Below, piece after piece: positions 38,401 through 47,381 of a stretch of DNA of 64,000 nt. The notes beneath the pieces were generated by a model, which made no database searches, had not been told where the DNA came from, and saw nothing but the letters and a program-made list of their open reading frames with translations. Every line of letters begins with the position of its first letter. Position 1 is the first letter of the stretch. A program made the position numbers and the translations under genes. This DNA is from Aquisphaera insulae (lineage in GTDB: Bacteria; Planctomycetota; Planctomycetia; Isosphaerales; Isosphaeraceae). Location of the stretch: the NCBI RefSeq assembly GCF_011064615.1, contig NZ_JAALJH010000004.1, positions 1-64,000 of the forward strand, written 5' to 3'.

Positions 38401-38883
38401 CTCGCGGAAGATTCGCCGGCGGATGGCACCCGCTTTCTGGACGAGGAGCCAGCCGAGGCTGCCCTCATGCGCCCCGGCGTGTTCGACCAGGGAGCGGGAA
38501 CCCGGCGTCAGGGCCGCGAGCCGTTGCTCCATCGACGCCGCTTCGGCGCGAAGGGCTTGCTCCTGGAGCCGCAGCGACCGATACGCGGCCCGAAGTCGGG
38601 AATTCTCGGCCCGGAGGCGTCGAGCCTGCTGCCACGGGTCGCCGTCCCGCCCCGCCGGCTTGGGGCTCCCAGTTGACTCCACGAGGGTTCCGATCTTCCG
38701 GCCCGGCTCCGCCGGATCATGCGGCATCGGTGCTCTCCCGCCCTCAAGGCTCTCGGCATCGTCCGCGATCGAGTCCATCGAACCGCCGCGCTCCGACGCG
38801 GGTCTCGGCAATCCCTCGCGCTCAGGTCCATCCCCTTGCCCCGACTCCTTCGTCGCGCCCCACTCGCCTCTGTCCCAATCCAT
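35410..38883 (-). CDS. Giant multi-domain glycosyltransferase (GT4 + GT2 + partial GT-B)
   Basis: This 1157-residue protein is read from the ATG at 38883. Residues about 80-125 form a coiled coil. A GT4-type GT-B domain covers about 247-625 (KVLLVSHEATRTGAPLCL.. and, near residue 540, CPFVNLEAMESSLPVVAF). A GT2-type GT-A domain covers about 634-900 (VSVVVPNFRHARYLEQRL, then EADD as the likely DxD-type metal site). A third segment, about 945-1120, resembles only the N-terminal Rossmann half of a GT-B enzyme. The protein most likely adds several sugars in sequence to a surface glycan. The last domain is incomplete. It is divergent from the next glycosyltransferase. Confidence 0.8.
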   Translation of the reverse strand: MDWDRGEWGATKESGQGDGPEREGLPRPASERGGSMDSIADDAESLEGGRAPMPHDPAEPGRKIGTLVESTGSPKPAGRDGDPWQQARRLRAENSRLRAAYRSLRLQEQALRAEAASMEQRLAALTPGSRSLVEHAGAHEGSLGWLLVQKAGAIRRRIFREGRLSGRCWRLLSRFATTLIVAGPRVAVRKAVRKIRAKLTGARPSPEGPAGEATPVGVAPTCLRGELLELPWRYLGDAVPETDRSGGHFKVLLVSHEATRTGAPLCLLELAEKLSKMPDVECRVVLKQGGELADAFARIAPTLDLAALGVAGHGMPQMARTIADRFRGYSSRGMAICNTAAVGEFHAAFEAQKIPVLSWVHELPVWIAHLGGRAITDQICSASRRIVVPADAVRNALIDTYDVSPDSLRTLHYGLEPRTQGLDAFRSQIRTQVRRELGIPEDAPIVLGCGTADFRKGAELFAQVCRLVQRGGGAGTPASKAWFVWVGAFNHTYTEEWLLHDSRQGAPEGRLVFTGPREDTVPYFLAADLFALTSREDPCPFVNLEAMESSLPVVAFADSGGAPEVLKDAGLCVPYLDVIAMADSVRELLDDPTRRAAMGREGRATIRDRFTWDRFMGELVDILRDDFGYHPRVPLRVSVVVPNFRHARYLEQRLRSIFNQTVLPHEIIFLDNASPDDSVEVARRLSRESPVPMKILVNETNNGSTFRQWMKGLAEASGDLVWIAEADDACDPRLLERLVPEFYDPDVSLAYAQSAIIGADGELLSADFLAHTDDLSRERWLSPFSSAGHDEVERSLIHKNTIPNASGVVFRRPPGRPEFANELEAMRFAGDWLFYAMQLRAGKISYAPEILNLFRRHPSTNTHQVVREDTYVEETLYVKARIMETFRVSLNSIASTLGRSVVEYDELTRRFNLDRPAFTANPRAQAALGRIREHLRSRHEEGGRTGPGILLVADDLGQSDEPSVAIRLANALSTSHRVFLCVVQPRDDDPETAYLVNDDVVLLEGTLGRSPTTLPVEPRGSVGLSGQPGRSRILRELIRIHEIDVIHSLSRTADRLVLDIVEGLDMPWLSHLDGAAGDADPSILLGAIRSAAGVFHETPLDHALTRQSSHRAGPRLIPLPARIDIPSMVSICSKAYLQACEDGRRRRETTARANRVA

Positions 38884-39698
38884 GTTCGACAAGCTCCCTA
38901 GGTCCTTTGGGGGCAAGAGTCTCCGCAAACTGGGGCCGTTGATGCCATCTTGGGGGATCGTAGACGTGTGCGGATTCGTCGTCGATCGGCCGAGAGGAGC
39001 GTTCGCAGGATGGGGTCGGCTCGGCCTTGGGCGGGAATATGACACGGGAGATTGGGGCAGTCAATCCCGAGTGCACGACCCGACTTCGCCTGTGGTTCCT
39101 CCACTCCGCAGGCCACCGGCCCCCTTGGCGTCCGCCGATCGCGAAAGGCCACCGGGCGCGAGTCCTCTGCACGCATGGACCAGGCCCCGGGCACGACATC
39201 CGCCGCCTCGTCCTGATCGGCCCGCCCCGAGACGTACCGCGTTGCCGGGTTCGACGTCGACGGGCGGCACGAGCACCGGGGGCGGAATCGCCGCGATCGC
39301 TCGCGACTCCCCTTCGTCGTCACGCCCGAAGGTTCGGCCAGGCAGGTGGTCGAAGGTAGGATGCGGATCGTGAGTCGCTGCAAGCGGTCAGGCAAAGATC
39401 GGCTGAAAAGGCCGTAACACCCGACCGTCGTCCCGTGCTAGCTGCCTCCGACCCTCACCTCGCCGGCCCGGACGAAGTTCCCTATTTTGCGACCAATCCA
39501 ATTGATCTTGCACTGCTTTTTGGCGCCGAATATAACATCGCGTCGCCGGAGGTCGCGTCCGTCCGATCGCCCTCAAATCGCGACTCCATACGACCTCCTC
39601 GGCTCACGAGGCATCGATCAGGTCCGTTGTCGAGGACGGCAGGCCGTCCTCACCCGCATCGTCAGAACGGGGCTCCACTGACGAGGAAATATTCTGAA
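38884..39698 (+). other. Intergenic region between two divergent glycosyltransferases
   Basis: This is 815 bp. Frames here do not look coding. The stretch 39475-39540 is distinctly AT-rich and carries the promoter noted separately. The rest shows no recognisable site. Confidence 0.5.
39508..39536 (+). promoter_or_regulatory. Sigma-70-type promoter candidate for the plus-strand glycosyltransferase
   Basis: TTGCAC (39508-39513), 17 bp, TATAAC (39531-39536) match the vegetative consensus well and lie in the only AT-rich patch of the gap, about 160 bp before the ATG at 39699. Confidence 0.55.
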
Positions 39699-42119
39699 AT
39701 GTCGATGCCATCAACGTTTCGTGATGATCCGGTTGCTCTCTCGTCGTCCGATCTCGTCGCCGGCGTGCTCCGGTCGGCACGCGGGGGCGAGTCCCGTACT
39801 CCGATGCGGGTATGCATCGCGTGCGACGACCTGCCGGGTCCGGTCCGGGATGGGTCGATCTCGAGCCGGTACATGGAGCTGGCCGAGATGTTGCGGGAGG
39901 CGGGCCACGAGGTGACCTATCTGGTCACCGGCGTCCCCCCGCGCGAGGCGACGCCGCTCGAGGATCGCGCGGCCCGGTGGGCCGAGACGGGGGTGAAGGT
40001 CGTCTCGCTGCCGAGGCCGGGACCAACGATCAAACATTACATTGATGAAACCTGCACGTCCTACTGGACGTACAAGTGGTTGCGCGAGCATGATGATTTC
40101 GACCTGGTTCATTTCCACGAATGGCGGGGCATCGGCTATTACAGCCTGCTGGCGAAACGGCAGGGCCTGGCCTTCGACCGCGCGACCCTGTGCGTCGGCA
40201 CGCACGGGCCGTCGCTCTGGAACAAGGAGCGCAACCATCATTTGATCGACCACGTGGTCGACCTGGAGGTGGACTACCTCGAGCGGCAGAGCGTGGCTCT
40301 CGCGGACGTGCTGATCAGCTCGAGCCGCTACATGCTGGAGTGGCTCTCGGGTAGGGGCTGGAACTTGCCGTCGGACCGCAAGATCATGCCGATGCCGCTG
40401 CCCGCCTCGGCCTTGCCCGGACCGGCTCGCGAGCGGGGGACGCGGGCGGCCGCGGACATCGGGCGGCCGGTCGAGGAATTCGTCTTCTACGGTCGGCTCG
40501 AGGACGGCGCGGGGCTGGCCCTGTTCTGCGACGCGCTGGACCGGTTGGCGGCCGGCACCTCGCGGCCGTTCCGCGCGACGTTCCTGGGGGGGGACGGTCA
40601 TATCGAGGGCCAGACCGGCCTCGACTATATCCGGAGACGGTCCCTCCTCTGGCCTTTCCCCTGGGGCGCGATCACGACCCTGGCCAATGACCAGGTCGCC
40701 AATTACCTGAGCCGACCGGGCCGGCTGGCCATCCTGCCCTTCTCGATGGGGAACACGCCGTTGGAGGTTCTCCACTGTCTGACGGCCGGAATCCCCTTCC
40801 TGGCCAGTGGAGTCGGCGGCATCCCGGATCTGGTGGACGTGGCCGATCATCCGGAGGTACTCTTCCTCCCCAGGCCACCCGCCCTCGCCCTGCGAATGCA
40901 GAAGGCGCTTGGCGTCCCGGCGCGTCCGGCGCGATCGGCCTGGGACGCGGAGGCCGACCGCCAGGCATGGCTGGACTGGCACGATGAGTTGGCCCGATCG
41001 AGGGGCCCGGCCCCGGTGATCGACGCCTCGCCCGCCGAGGCCGCCCGCCCTCGTGTCACCGTCTGCCTGACGCATTTCAACCGGCCGGAATACCTGCGGC
41101 GCGCACTCGAGTCCCTGGAGGCGCAGGACTATCCCAACTACGAGGTGATCCTCGTCGATGATGGCAGCACGCAGCCGGCCGCGACAGCCTACGTCGACGC
41201 GTTGGAGCCGCAATTCTCGGCCCGAGGTTGGAAGGTCCTGAGGCAGGACAACCTCTATCCGGGGGCGGCGAGGAACAACGCGGCGCGACATGCAACCGGG
41301 GAATACCTGCTATTCATGGACGACGACAACGTCGCCAAGCCGCACGAGATCTCGCGATTCATCCAGGTGGCCAATCGCACGGGGGCCGACATCCTCACGT
41401 GCTTCATGGAGATCATCGAGACGGACGAGCCGATTCGGGACGGCCAGGATCCCGATGGCTTGACCATCTTCCTGGGCCCCTCGCTGGCCGTCGCCGCCCT
41501 GTACAACTGCCTGGGGGACACGAATGCCCTGGTGCGCCGCGATTCCTTCCTCGCCTTGGGCGGGCTCACCGAGGACTGGGGGCACAATCACGAGGACAAG
41601 GAATTCTACGCCCGCGCGATCTTCCAGGGGCTTCGCATGCACGTCGTCCCCGAGGCGCTCTTCCTCTATCGTTCGAGCAAGGACAGCTTGATCAAAGTAT
41701 CATCGGATTATCTGAATAGCATGCGAGGGCTACGCCCGTACTGCCAGAACCTCCCCGAATCGGTCCACCAGGTCGTGGTCTATGCGCTCGCACAGTTCAA
41801 GAGGGGGCTGACTCCGTTGGAGCCCCCGCCCAGCACCGACCGGGCCGAGTCGGCCGAGCTGCCGCTGCGATACCGGATCGCCGATCGCATCAACCTCCTC
41901 CTGAAGCGAATCGTCCCGGTCCACCGCGTCGCGAAGGCTTGCCTGAAGCTCGTCCTCCTCGTCGCTCGGTCGTTGAAGAGGATCGTCCGTCGGGCCCGTC
42001 CGGTCGTCTCGACTCAAACTGCCCCCAAGGACGGCCTGCCGCAACCGCTCAGCGATCTGAGAGGACCTCATGCTCGGCCCCACGACGCAGCGACCCCTCG
42101 GGCAAGCCGGCGCGCGTGA
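39699..42119 (+). CDS. Two-domain glycosyltransferase (GT4 + GT2)
   Basis: This 806-residue protein is read from the ATG at 39699. Residues about 36-430 form a GT4-like GT-B domain (MRVCIACDDLPGPVRDGSISSRYMELAEML, VHFHEWRGIGYY, and PLEVLHCLTAGIPFLASGVGGIPDLV). Residues about 450-690 form a GT2 GT-A domain: VTVCLTHFNRPEYLRRALESL, VDDGST, and FMDDDN as the likely metal site. A basic tail of about 100 residues follows. It probably builds a surface polysaccharide or modifies a glycoprotein. It is divergent from the larger enzyme and convergent with the third. Confidence 0.85.
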   Translation: MSMPSTFRDDPVALSSSDLVAGVLRSARGGESRTPMRVCIACDDLPGPVRDGSISSRYMELAEMLREAGHEVTYLVTGVPPREATPLEDRAARWAETGVKVVSLPRPGPTIKHYIDETCTSYWTYKWLREHDDFDLVHFHEWRGIGYYSLLAKRQGLAFDRATLCVGTHGPSLWNKERNHHLIDHVVDLEVDYLERQSVALADVLISSSRYMLEWLSGRGWNLPSDRKIMPMPLPASALPGPARERGTRAAADIGRPVEEFVFYGRLEDGAGLALFCDALDRLAAGTSRPFRATFLGGDGHIEGQTGLDYIRRRSLLWPFPWGAITTLANDQVANYLSRPGRLAILPFSMGNTPLEVLHCLTAGIPFLASGVGGIPDLVDVADHPEVLFLPRPPALALRMQKALGVPARPARSAWDAEADRQAWLDWHDELARSRGPAPVIDASPAEAARPRVTVCLTHFNRPEYLRRALESLEAQDYPNYEVILVDDGSTQPAATAYVDALEPQFSARGWKVLRQDNLYPGAARNNAARHATGEYLLFMDDDNVAKPHEISRFIQVANRTGADILTCFMEIIETDEPIRDGQDPDGLTIFLGPSLAVAALYNCLGDTNALVRRDSFLALGGLTEDWGHNHEDKEFYARAIFQGLRMHVVPEALFLYRSSKDSLIKVSSDYLNSMRGLRPYCQNLPESVHQVVVYALAQFKRGLTPLEPPPSTDRAESAELPLRYRIADRINLLLKRIVPVHRVAKACLKLVLLVARSLKRIVRRARPVVSTQTAPKDGLPQPLSDLRGPHARPHDAATPRASRRA

Positions 42120-42215
42120 GCTTGCCCGGGGGCCTCGGGGATCACGTTCGAATCCCGGACGACGTCGGCGAAGTCGTCGCGAGTTCCAGGGACGCGGACC
42201 CTGCGAGTCCGCCCA

Positions 42216-44636
42216 TCAGGCCGCGGTGATGTCCCTGCGGAGCGGAGCCGTCGGTCGATATCCGGGCGTCTCCGCGACCGCCCGCGCGAATCGTTCGGGC
42301 GAGTGCTGATCGAGCAACCGCTGGTAACCTCGACTCGCCATCCTCGCCGCACCGCTCCGGTCCCGATCGATCGAGCGGATTGCCTCGACGAACGCAGGGA
42401 CATTGTCGAATGGCTCGATGAGATAGCCGGTTTCGCCCGTCCGGATCAGTTCCTTGGCCCCGCCCGCGCCGGACGCGACCACGACCAGGCCGCGAGACAT
42501 CGCCTCCTGCAGGACGTTGGGCAGCCCATCCCATTGCGACGTGTACAGGAAGACGTCGAACTCGTGTGCCGGCAGGCTCTCGAAACCGTCGTAGGGCCCA
42601 TGGAAGGTCAGGTGCGGGCCGTGCGGCAAGGGTGTGTCCCTGTCGAGCACATGACTCCCGTAGGCATGGATCTCGAAGTCGTCGTCCGCACAGGCGACGG
42701 CGATCGCATTCAGGATGTCGACTCGCTTCTGGTAGTCGAGCCGCCCGGCCCACAGGATCTTCAGCGGCCCGCGAGAGCCGGCAATTCGCGGCACGCGCCG
42801 TTCCTTCAGGAGGACGGGCTGGTAGTGGGCCACCAGGCGAGCCGGGTCGAGCCCGTACAGTTCCTGCATCTCCTCGAGGAGGGTGCGGTTGTCGCTGATC
42901 AATGCCGAGACGAAGTCGAAGTACCTTGGGGCGTGATCGACCGGATAGCCCACACGTTGCCCCTCGCGCGTCAAGTCGTAGCAGAAGAGGTGCCCCAGCA
43001 GGATGGATCCCGCTGCAAGGGCCTTGCCGTGGCTCACGAACGCCTCGCTTCCGACCAGCGAGTTCAGGTTGTGTATCATCCGAGGACGCATCTGGAGCAG
43101 GAGGCGGACAAGCAACGCCTTCCGCTCTTTGAACGTCAAATGTCGGTAGAGTTGCCCGAGCGGTAAGAAAGTCGTCCCGGGGGGCAAGCGGTGGGTCCAG
43201 GTTGAGTCGCGGTCTTCCGTCGCCAGCACGACGATCCGGTCCGCCTGCCCCTGTGCGTGAAGCGCGTGGACGTAATTCAGGGCCGTAAGGTCCGACCCGC
43301 CGGTCGTGAGCCATGGCACGAGAAAAACGTGACTTGGCCAGGGCTCTCCGATGCGGCAACAGGCATCAACATAGGCCGCCCCGACAGGCGACGGGTCGTC
43401 CTCGAGGGCCAGTCGGGCCCGCGAGAGCTGATCACTCGAGGGAAAGAGCTGCGGCTCGATCGTGTGAATGTCCCTCCAGTCCGCGAGCAACCATCCTGGC
43501 AGGATGTCGGCCGGATTCGGGGAATGCGGATTCGTCGGCTGTTGAGCCGCCGTCCCGTGGCGGAGGGCCCGAATTTCCGCCCGAATCGAAGCCGGGATCA
43601 GCGCCCTTGCGACCCTCTTCACACCGCGGACCGCACGGCGGCCGAGGGCTCGAGCAAGGGTCGATGCGGCCCCGCGAAGATTCCGGGTCCAGTGCCTGAT
43701 ACCCGACGGGAAAGTCGCGAAATAGAGGCGTTTCAAGGCGACGTCGAAGGCCGCCGGCAGGCAGGGCCTCACGATGGAGGCGTAGGCGACCTTGAGCGGG
43801 GAACGGTGGCCGGCGATCGGCGGCTCGATCGGGCCAGAGGCTTCGATCAGCCACGGATCCTTCACGACGTGATCTGCCCCGATCGCGGGAAAGCCGGGCC
43901 GGAGGCCGAATCGCCTCATCCCCGAGAAATCGAAGAGCCGCGAGGGGCGATGGATCGCATGCCGCTGGAGTTGAGTCGCAGCATGTGAGCCGGGTCGACG
44001 GCGATGGAAATAGGTCGTACCCTCGACCGCCCTGATCGAGATCCCGTCGGCGAGCAGCTCGCAATGCCAGTGCCAGTCCTCCAAACCAAAGCCGGAATCG
44101 GGGCCGCACTCGATGAAAGGGTATTCGAGCGCAATCCGGCGGGGAACCAGGAGGCTGGAGAACCAGCGACGCGAGGAGATCAGTGATTCGGGACGGAAGT
44201 CGGGATCGTCGGAGGACGGGTGCCGCCAGACGATGTTCTCATGGTCGAAGATCAGGCTGATCTGGGGTGTCCAGACGGTACGGTGGCTGGCCGACTCGGC
44301 GGCGACAAACGCCTCCCAGAGCCACGAGCGGCTCAACAGATCGCCGCCGTCGAGATAGTTGACGTATCGGCCGCGTGATTGCTGGACGCCGAAGTTGCGT
44401 GCCAATCCGCTGTCTCCGAAGTCGACCTCGTAGCAACCAAGGTCGGCCTGGGCGCGGAAGAGGGACCGCGTCGCGGCATCGGGGCGGTCCAGGACCGCGA
44501 CGACCTCGGCCCTCATCCCGCGCTCCGCCGCGAATGCCATCGAACGGCGTACGCTCTGCAGGGTGCGGTGCGAAAGCCCTCCCTCTCGATGCGCCGTGAT
44601 CACGATGGACATGTCAAGGTCGGATCGATTCCCCAT
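42216..44636 (-). CDS. Two-domain glycosyltransferase (GT2 + GT4)
   Basis: This 806-residue protein has the domains in the reverse order of its neighbour. Residues about 8-250 form a GT2 domain (SIVITAHREGGLSHRTLQSVRRS, VNYLDGGD). Residues about 425-790 form a GT4 domain (HVFLVPWLTTGGSDLTALNYVHAL, KILWAGRLDYQKRVDILNAIA, and WDGLPNVLQEAMSRGLVVVASGAGG). The middle 170 residues are basic and may bind membrane. It is convergent with the previous gene (96 bp apart). Alternative starts at or near 44612 cannot be excluded. Confidence 0.8.
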   Translation of the reverse strand: MGNRSDLDMSIVITAHREGGLSHRTLQSVRRSMAFAAERGMRAEVVAVLDRPDAATRSLFRAQADLGCYEVDFGDSGLARNFGVQQSRGRYVNYLDGGDLLSRSWLWEAFVAAESASHRTVWTPQISLIFDHENIVWRHPSSDDPDFRPESLISSRRWFSSLLVPRRIALEYPFIECGPDSGFGLEDWHWHCELLADGISIRAVEGTTYFHRRRPGSHAATQLQRHAIHRPSRLFDFSGMRRFGLRPGFPAIGADHVVKDPWLIEASGPIEPPIAGHRSPLKVAYASIVRPCLPAAFDVALKRLYFATFPSGIRHWTRNLRGAASTLARALGRRAVRGVKRVARALIPASIRAEIRALRHGTAAQQPTNPHSPNPADILPGWLLADWRDIHTIEPQLFPSSDQLSRARLALEDDPSPVGAAYVDACCRIGEPWPSHVFLVPWLTTGGSDLTALNYVHALHAQGQADRIVVLATEDRDSTWTHRLPPGTTFLPLGQLYRHLTFKERKALLVRLLLQMRPRMIHNLNSLVGSEAFVSHGKALAAGSILLGHLFCYDLTREGQRVGYPVDHAPRYFDFVSALISDNRTLLEEMQELYGLDPARLVAHYQPVLLKERRVPRIAGSRGPLKILWAGRLDYQKRVDILNAIAVACADDDFEIHAYGSHVLDRDTPLPHGPHLTFHGPYDGFESLPAHEFDVFLYTSQWDGLPNVLQEAMSRGLVVVASGAGGAKELIRTGETGYLIEPFDNVPAFVEAIRSIDRDRSGAARMASRGYQRLLDQHSPERFARAVAETPGYRPTAPLRRDITAA

Positions 44637-44828
44637 CCTTGGGATTCCCTTCCCAGATCCAGCTCCGGGCTGCTGGAGTGATTGATGTCCGGAACCGTAA
44701 GTCTCCCCGTGTATCCCATCACCTGGCGAGTGTCAACTCGTAACATGGGCAGCCGGTGCCGTCCCGGCGTCGTCGATTCTCGTCAGGTAGGCATGTGGCG
44801 GCATGGCGACGGGCGGCCAAGCCACGCG

Positions 44829-47201
44829 CTACCGGGCCTCGGGGATCGCCTCGAAGGTGTGATTGGCGATCGGGAACTTCTCCCATCCCTGGTAGTCGAA
44901 ATGCCACCATTCGAACTGGTAGACGCGGAAGCCCTGGTCTTCCATCGCCCGCCGCAGCACGTCACGATGCCGGCGACCGCGCGTGGTCCCGCCGGGATAG
45001 CCCGGGAAGGCCCTCGGGGAGAACTCGTCGTAGCCGCTGACCATCTCCACCGGCTCGCCGGTCGCCAGGTCATAGAGCGTCAGGTCGACCGCCGCGCCCC
45101 GGTTGTGGCGAGAGCCCTTCGACGGATCGGCCACGAAATCGTGCTGCTCGAGGGGAGTCGCGTCCCAGAAGATTCGCGTGACGTACCACGGCCGATAGGC
45201 GTCGTGGATGAGGAGGCCCAGACCCAGGGGCCGGAGCGCCCCTTGAACCCGCACGAGCGACTCGGCGGCAGGACGCCTCAGGAAGGCCCGCGGCGATCGA
45301 TAGAGGGGCTCGCCGAGGAAGTTGTTCGCCGTCGCGTAGCGGATGTCGAGCTTGATCGTCGGATCCAACGACCGGAGGTCGACGAGCGGAGGAGGGTCGC
45401 CCGGGAGGTCCTCGTGGGGCGGCGAGGCTTTCAGCGCCTCCGCCTCGAGCTCGCGGACCGGGCGGACGGGACGGATCCTGAACGTCCCGGACGACGTCCC
45501 GACGGGTCGCCTCGCGAAGTCGAAGCCGCCGGCCCGGACCGAGGTGGCGCGTCCGTTCGGGCCCATCGTGAAGACCAGCTTCTCTCCGCCATAGGGCCCA
45601 TCGGCCGGGAACGCGAAGATCGTCGGCTGGATCTCCGAGAGGGGGCAATCGTAGAACCACTCGATGAGCACGTGGAGCGACGCATCCTTCTCGAGTATGT
45701 AGAGCGTGAACTCGTCCGGGCCGTACTCGCCGATGAGTCCGTCCCACCTCGCCGGGGCGGCGGGGTGCTCGCGATCCGGAATCCGCGTCAGGATCCGGTC
45801 GTTCCATCTCAGCTTGCCACCTTCGAGCGGCTCGATCGTGTCGCCGTACCCGAGACGACCATCCAGTCGAAGGCGGTCCCCGTCGGCACGGACCTCGACG
45901 CGGAAGATGCCCCTGTCGGCGAAGAGTGCGCCGTCCAGGTCGTTGAGATCCAGCCGCGTACCGGCCTCCTCGTATCGTCCCGCGAGCTGGCGAGCGACGC
46001 CGGTTGGCAAGGGGGCGGTCGTCCTCACCTCCGGCATGGGCCCCCCTCCGCGGGCGGCGGCGAAGGCCGTCAGGGCGAAATCCGCGACGCGGCGGGATAC
46101 CGAGCCGACCAGGTCCATGTTGGCGCTCACCGCCACCGCCAGGTCCAGGTCCGGGACCAGGGCAAGCTCGGTGGAGAAGCCATACAGGGCTCCGCCGTGA
46201 CCGATCCGTCGCCGGCCGTCGAGCTGGCCGATCGCGAAGCCCAGCCCGTAGCCCTTCGCCTCTCCGGCCGGGACGAACTGCGGCGTCCACATCGCCTCGA
46301 GCGTCTCACGACGTAGGATCGATGCATCTCGCCCGGACCAGCACCGCAGCAATCCGGACGCGAACCGGGCCAGGTCTCCCGCGCTCGAATAGAGTCCGCC
46401 CGCCGGGGCGATGCCGAGCGGGAACGTCGGGGCATCGAACGACCGCCCGTCCAGGGTCCACATCGTCCCCGTCGCGAGCATCGCGCGATCGACGGCCATC
46501 GGGTCGAACGTCGAATGTCGGAGCTCGAGGGGATCGAGTACCCCGGCTTTCATGGCGTCCGCGAAGCCCCGTCCGGCCCTGCCGGCGAGGACCTGGCCCG
46601 CCACCGTGAATCCCGCGTTCGAATATCGGTAACGCGTGCCCGGCTCGCAGGTGGGCTCCGCGTCAGCCAGGCTGCGCACGATCTCGTCGAGGGGCGGTGG
46701 CGACGCGATGAAATAGCCGCCGCGCGGCGGTTCCCAGGGGAGCCCGGAACGATGCGAGAGGAGATGGCGGAGCGTGATCGGCTTCCCGGGCGGACCACCG
46801 ACCCGGAAGCCGGGGAGATACATCGTGACCGGCTTGTCCAGGTCGAGCTCGCCCCGCTCGACCCGTCTCATCAGGGCCACGGCCGTGAACGGCTTGGAGA
46901 CCGACGCGACGCGGTAGATCGTCTCCGCCGTCGCCGGGGCCTTGCGTGCGGGGACCGCGAGCCCGAGCCCCTCGGCCCAGAGGATGCCGCCACGATCCGC
47001 CACCGCGATCGAGAGGCCCGGCACCTGCTTCGCTTCCATCTCGGCGCGGATGAATTGTCGGACACGCTCCACGGCCCCGGCCACCGCCGCCTGGGGTTCT
47101 TCCTGAGCGCCGACCGGCGTGGAGAGCATCGGCACGAGGAGGGAAGGCAGAAGGACGGAGAACGCAGACAGCAAACACCTTTGCATCATATTCATGAACA
47201 T
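44829..47201 (-). CDS. Serine hydrolase (beta-lactamase family) fused to VanX-type D-Ala-D-Ala dipeptidase
   Basis: This 790-residue protein has a signal peptide of about 32 residues. Start choice among the ATGs at 47201, 47195 and 47189 is uncertain. The N-terminal domain (about 40-390) has the class C/DD-peptidase triad: SVSK (Ser100, Lys103), YSN (Tyr193), and GHGG near residue 317. A beta-rich middle follows (about 390-590). The C-terminal domain (about 595-785) is M15D/VanX-like: DLRSLDPTIKLDIRYAT, SRHNRGAAVDL (zinc His and Asp), and EWWHFDY (catalytic Glu and zinc His). VanX cuts D-Ala-D-Ala. Joining both suggests one cell-wall or dipeptide-processing role. Confidence 0.85.
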   Translation of the reverse strand: MFMNMMQRCLLSAFSVLLPSLLVPMLSTPVGAQEEPQAAVAGAVERVRQFIRAEMEAKQVPGLSIAVADRGGILWAEGLGLAVPARKAPATAETIYRVASVSKPFTAVALMRRVERGELDLDKPVTMYLPGFRVGGPPGKPITLRHLLSHRSGLPWEPPRGGYFIASPPPLDEIVRSLADAEPTCEPGTRYRYSNAGFTVAGQVLAGRAGRGFADAMKAGVLDPLELRHSTFDPMAVDRAMLATGTMWTLDGRSFDAPTFPLGIAPAGGLYSSAGDLARFASGLLRCWSGRDASILRRETLEAMWTPQFVPAGEAKGYGLGFAIGQLDGRRRIGHGGALYGFSTELALVPDLDLAVAVSANMDLVGSVSRRVADFALTAFAAARGGGPMPEVRTTAPLPTGVARQLAGRYEEAGTRLDLNDLDGALFADRGIFRVEVRADGDRLRLDGRLGYGDTIEPLEGGKLRWNDRILTRIPDREHPAAPARWDGLIGEYGPDEFTLYILEKDASLHVLIEWFYDCPLSEIQPTIFAFPADGPYGGEKLVFTMGPNGRATSVRAGGFDFARRPVGTSSGTFRIRPVRPVRELEAEALKASPPHEDLPGDPPPLVDLRSLDPTIKLDIRYATANNFLGEPLYRSPRAFLRRPAAESLVRVQGALRPLGLGLLIHDAYRPWYVTRIFWDATPLEQHDFVADPSKGSRHNRGAAVDLTLYDLATGEPVEMVSGYDEFSPRAFPGYPGGTTRGRRHRDVLRRAMEDQGFRVYQFEWWHFDYQGWEKFPIANHTFEAIPEAR

Positions 47202-47381
47202 TCACTTCCCTGTCTGGGAACGGTCGAGCGAGTGGGCTTCACTCTACACGAACCGGGAGAGGGCGTCTCCGCCCCGCCGGGGACGGGCGACCAATTCAGG
47301 GGAGGTCGGGGACGTGGTCGCGAAAGATCGTCGTGGCGACCAGATGCCCCCGGCGGGCGTCGGCGGAGTTCAGCCTCCAGG

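Noticed and set aside
38884..39698. Minus-strand frame of 165 codons in the gap between glycosyltransferases
   Set aside because: No ribosome site, no domain, and Arg/Pro/Ser-rich content; the region is better read as regulatory.
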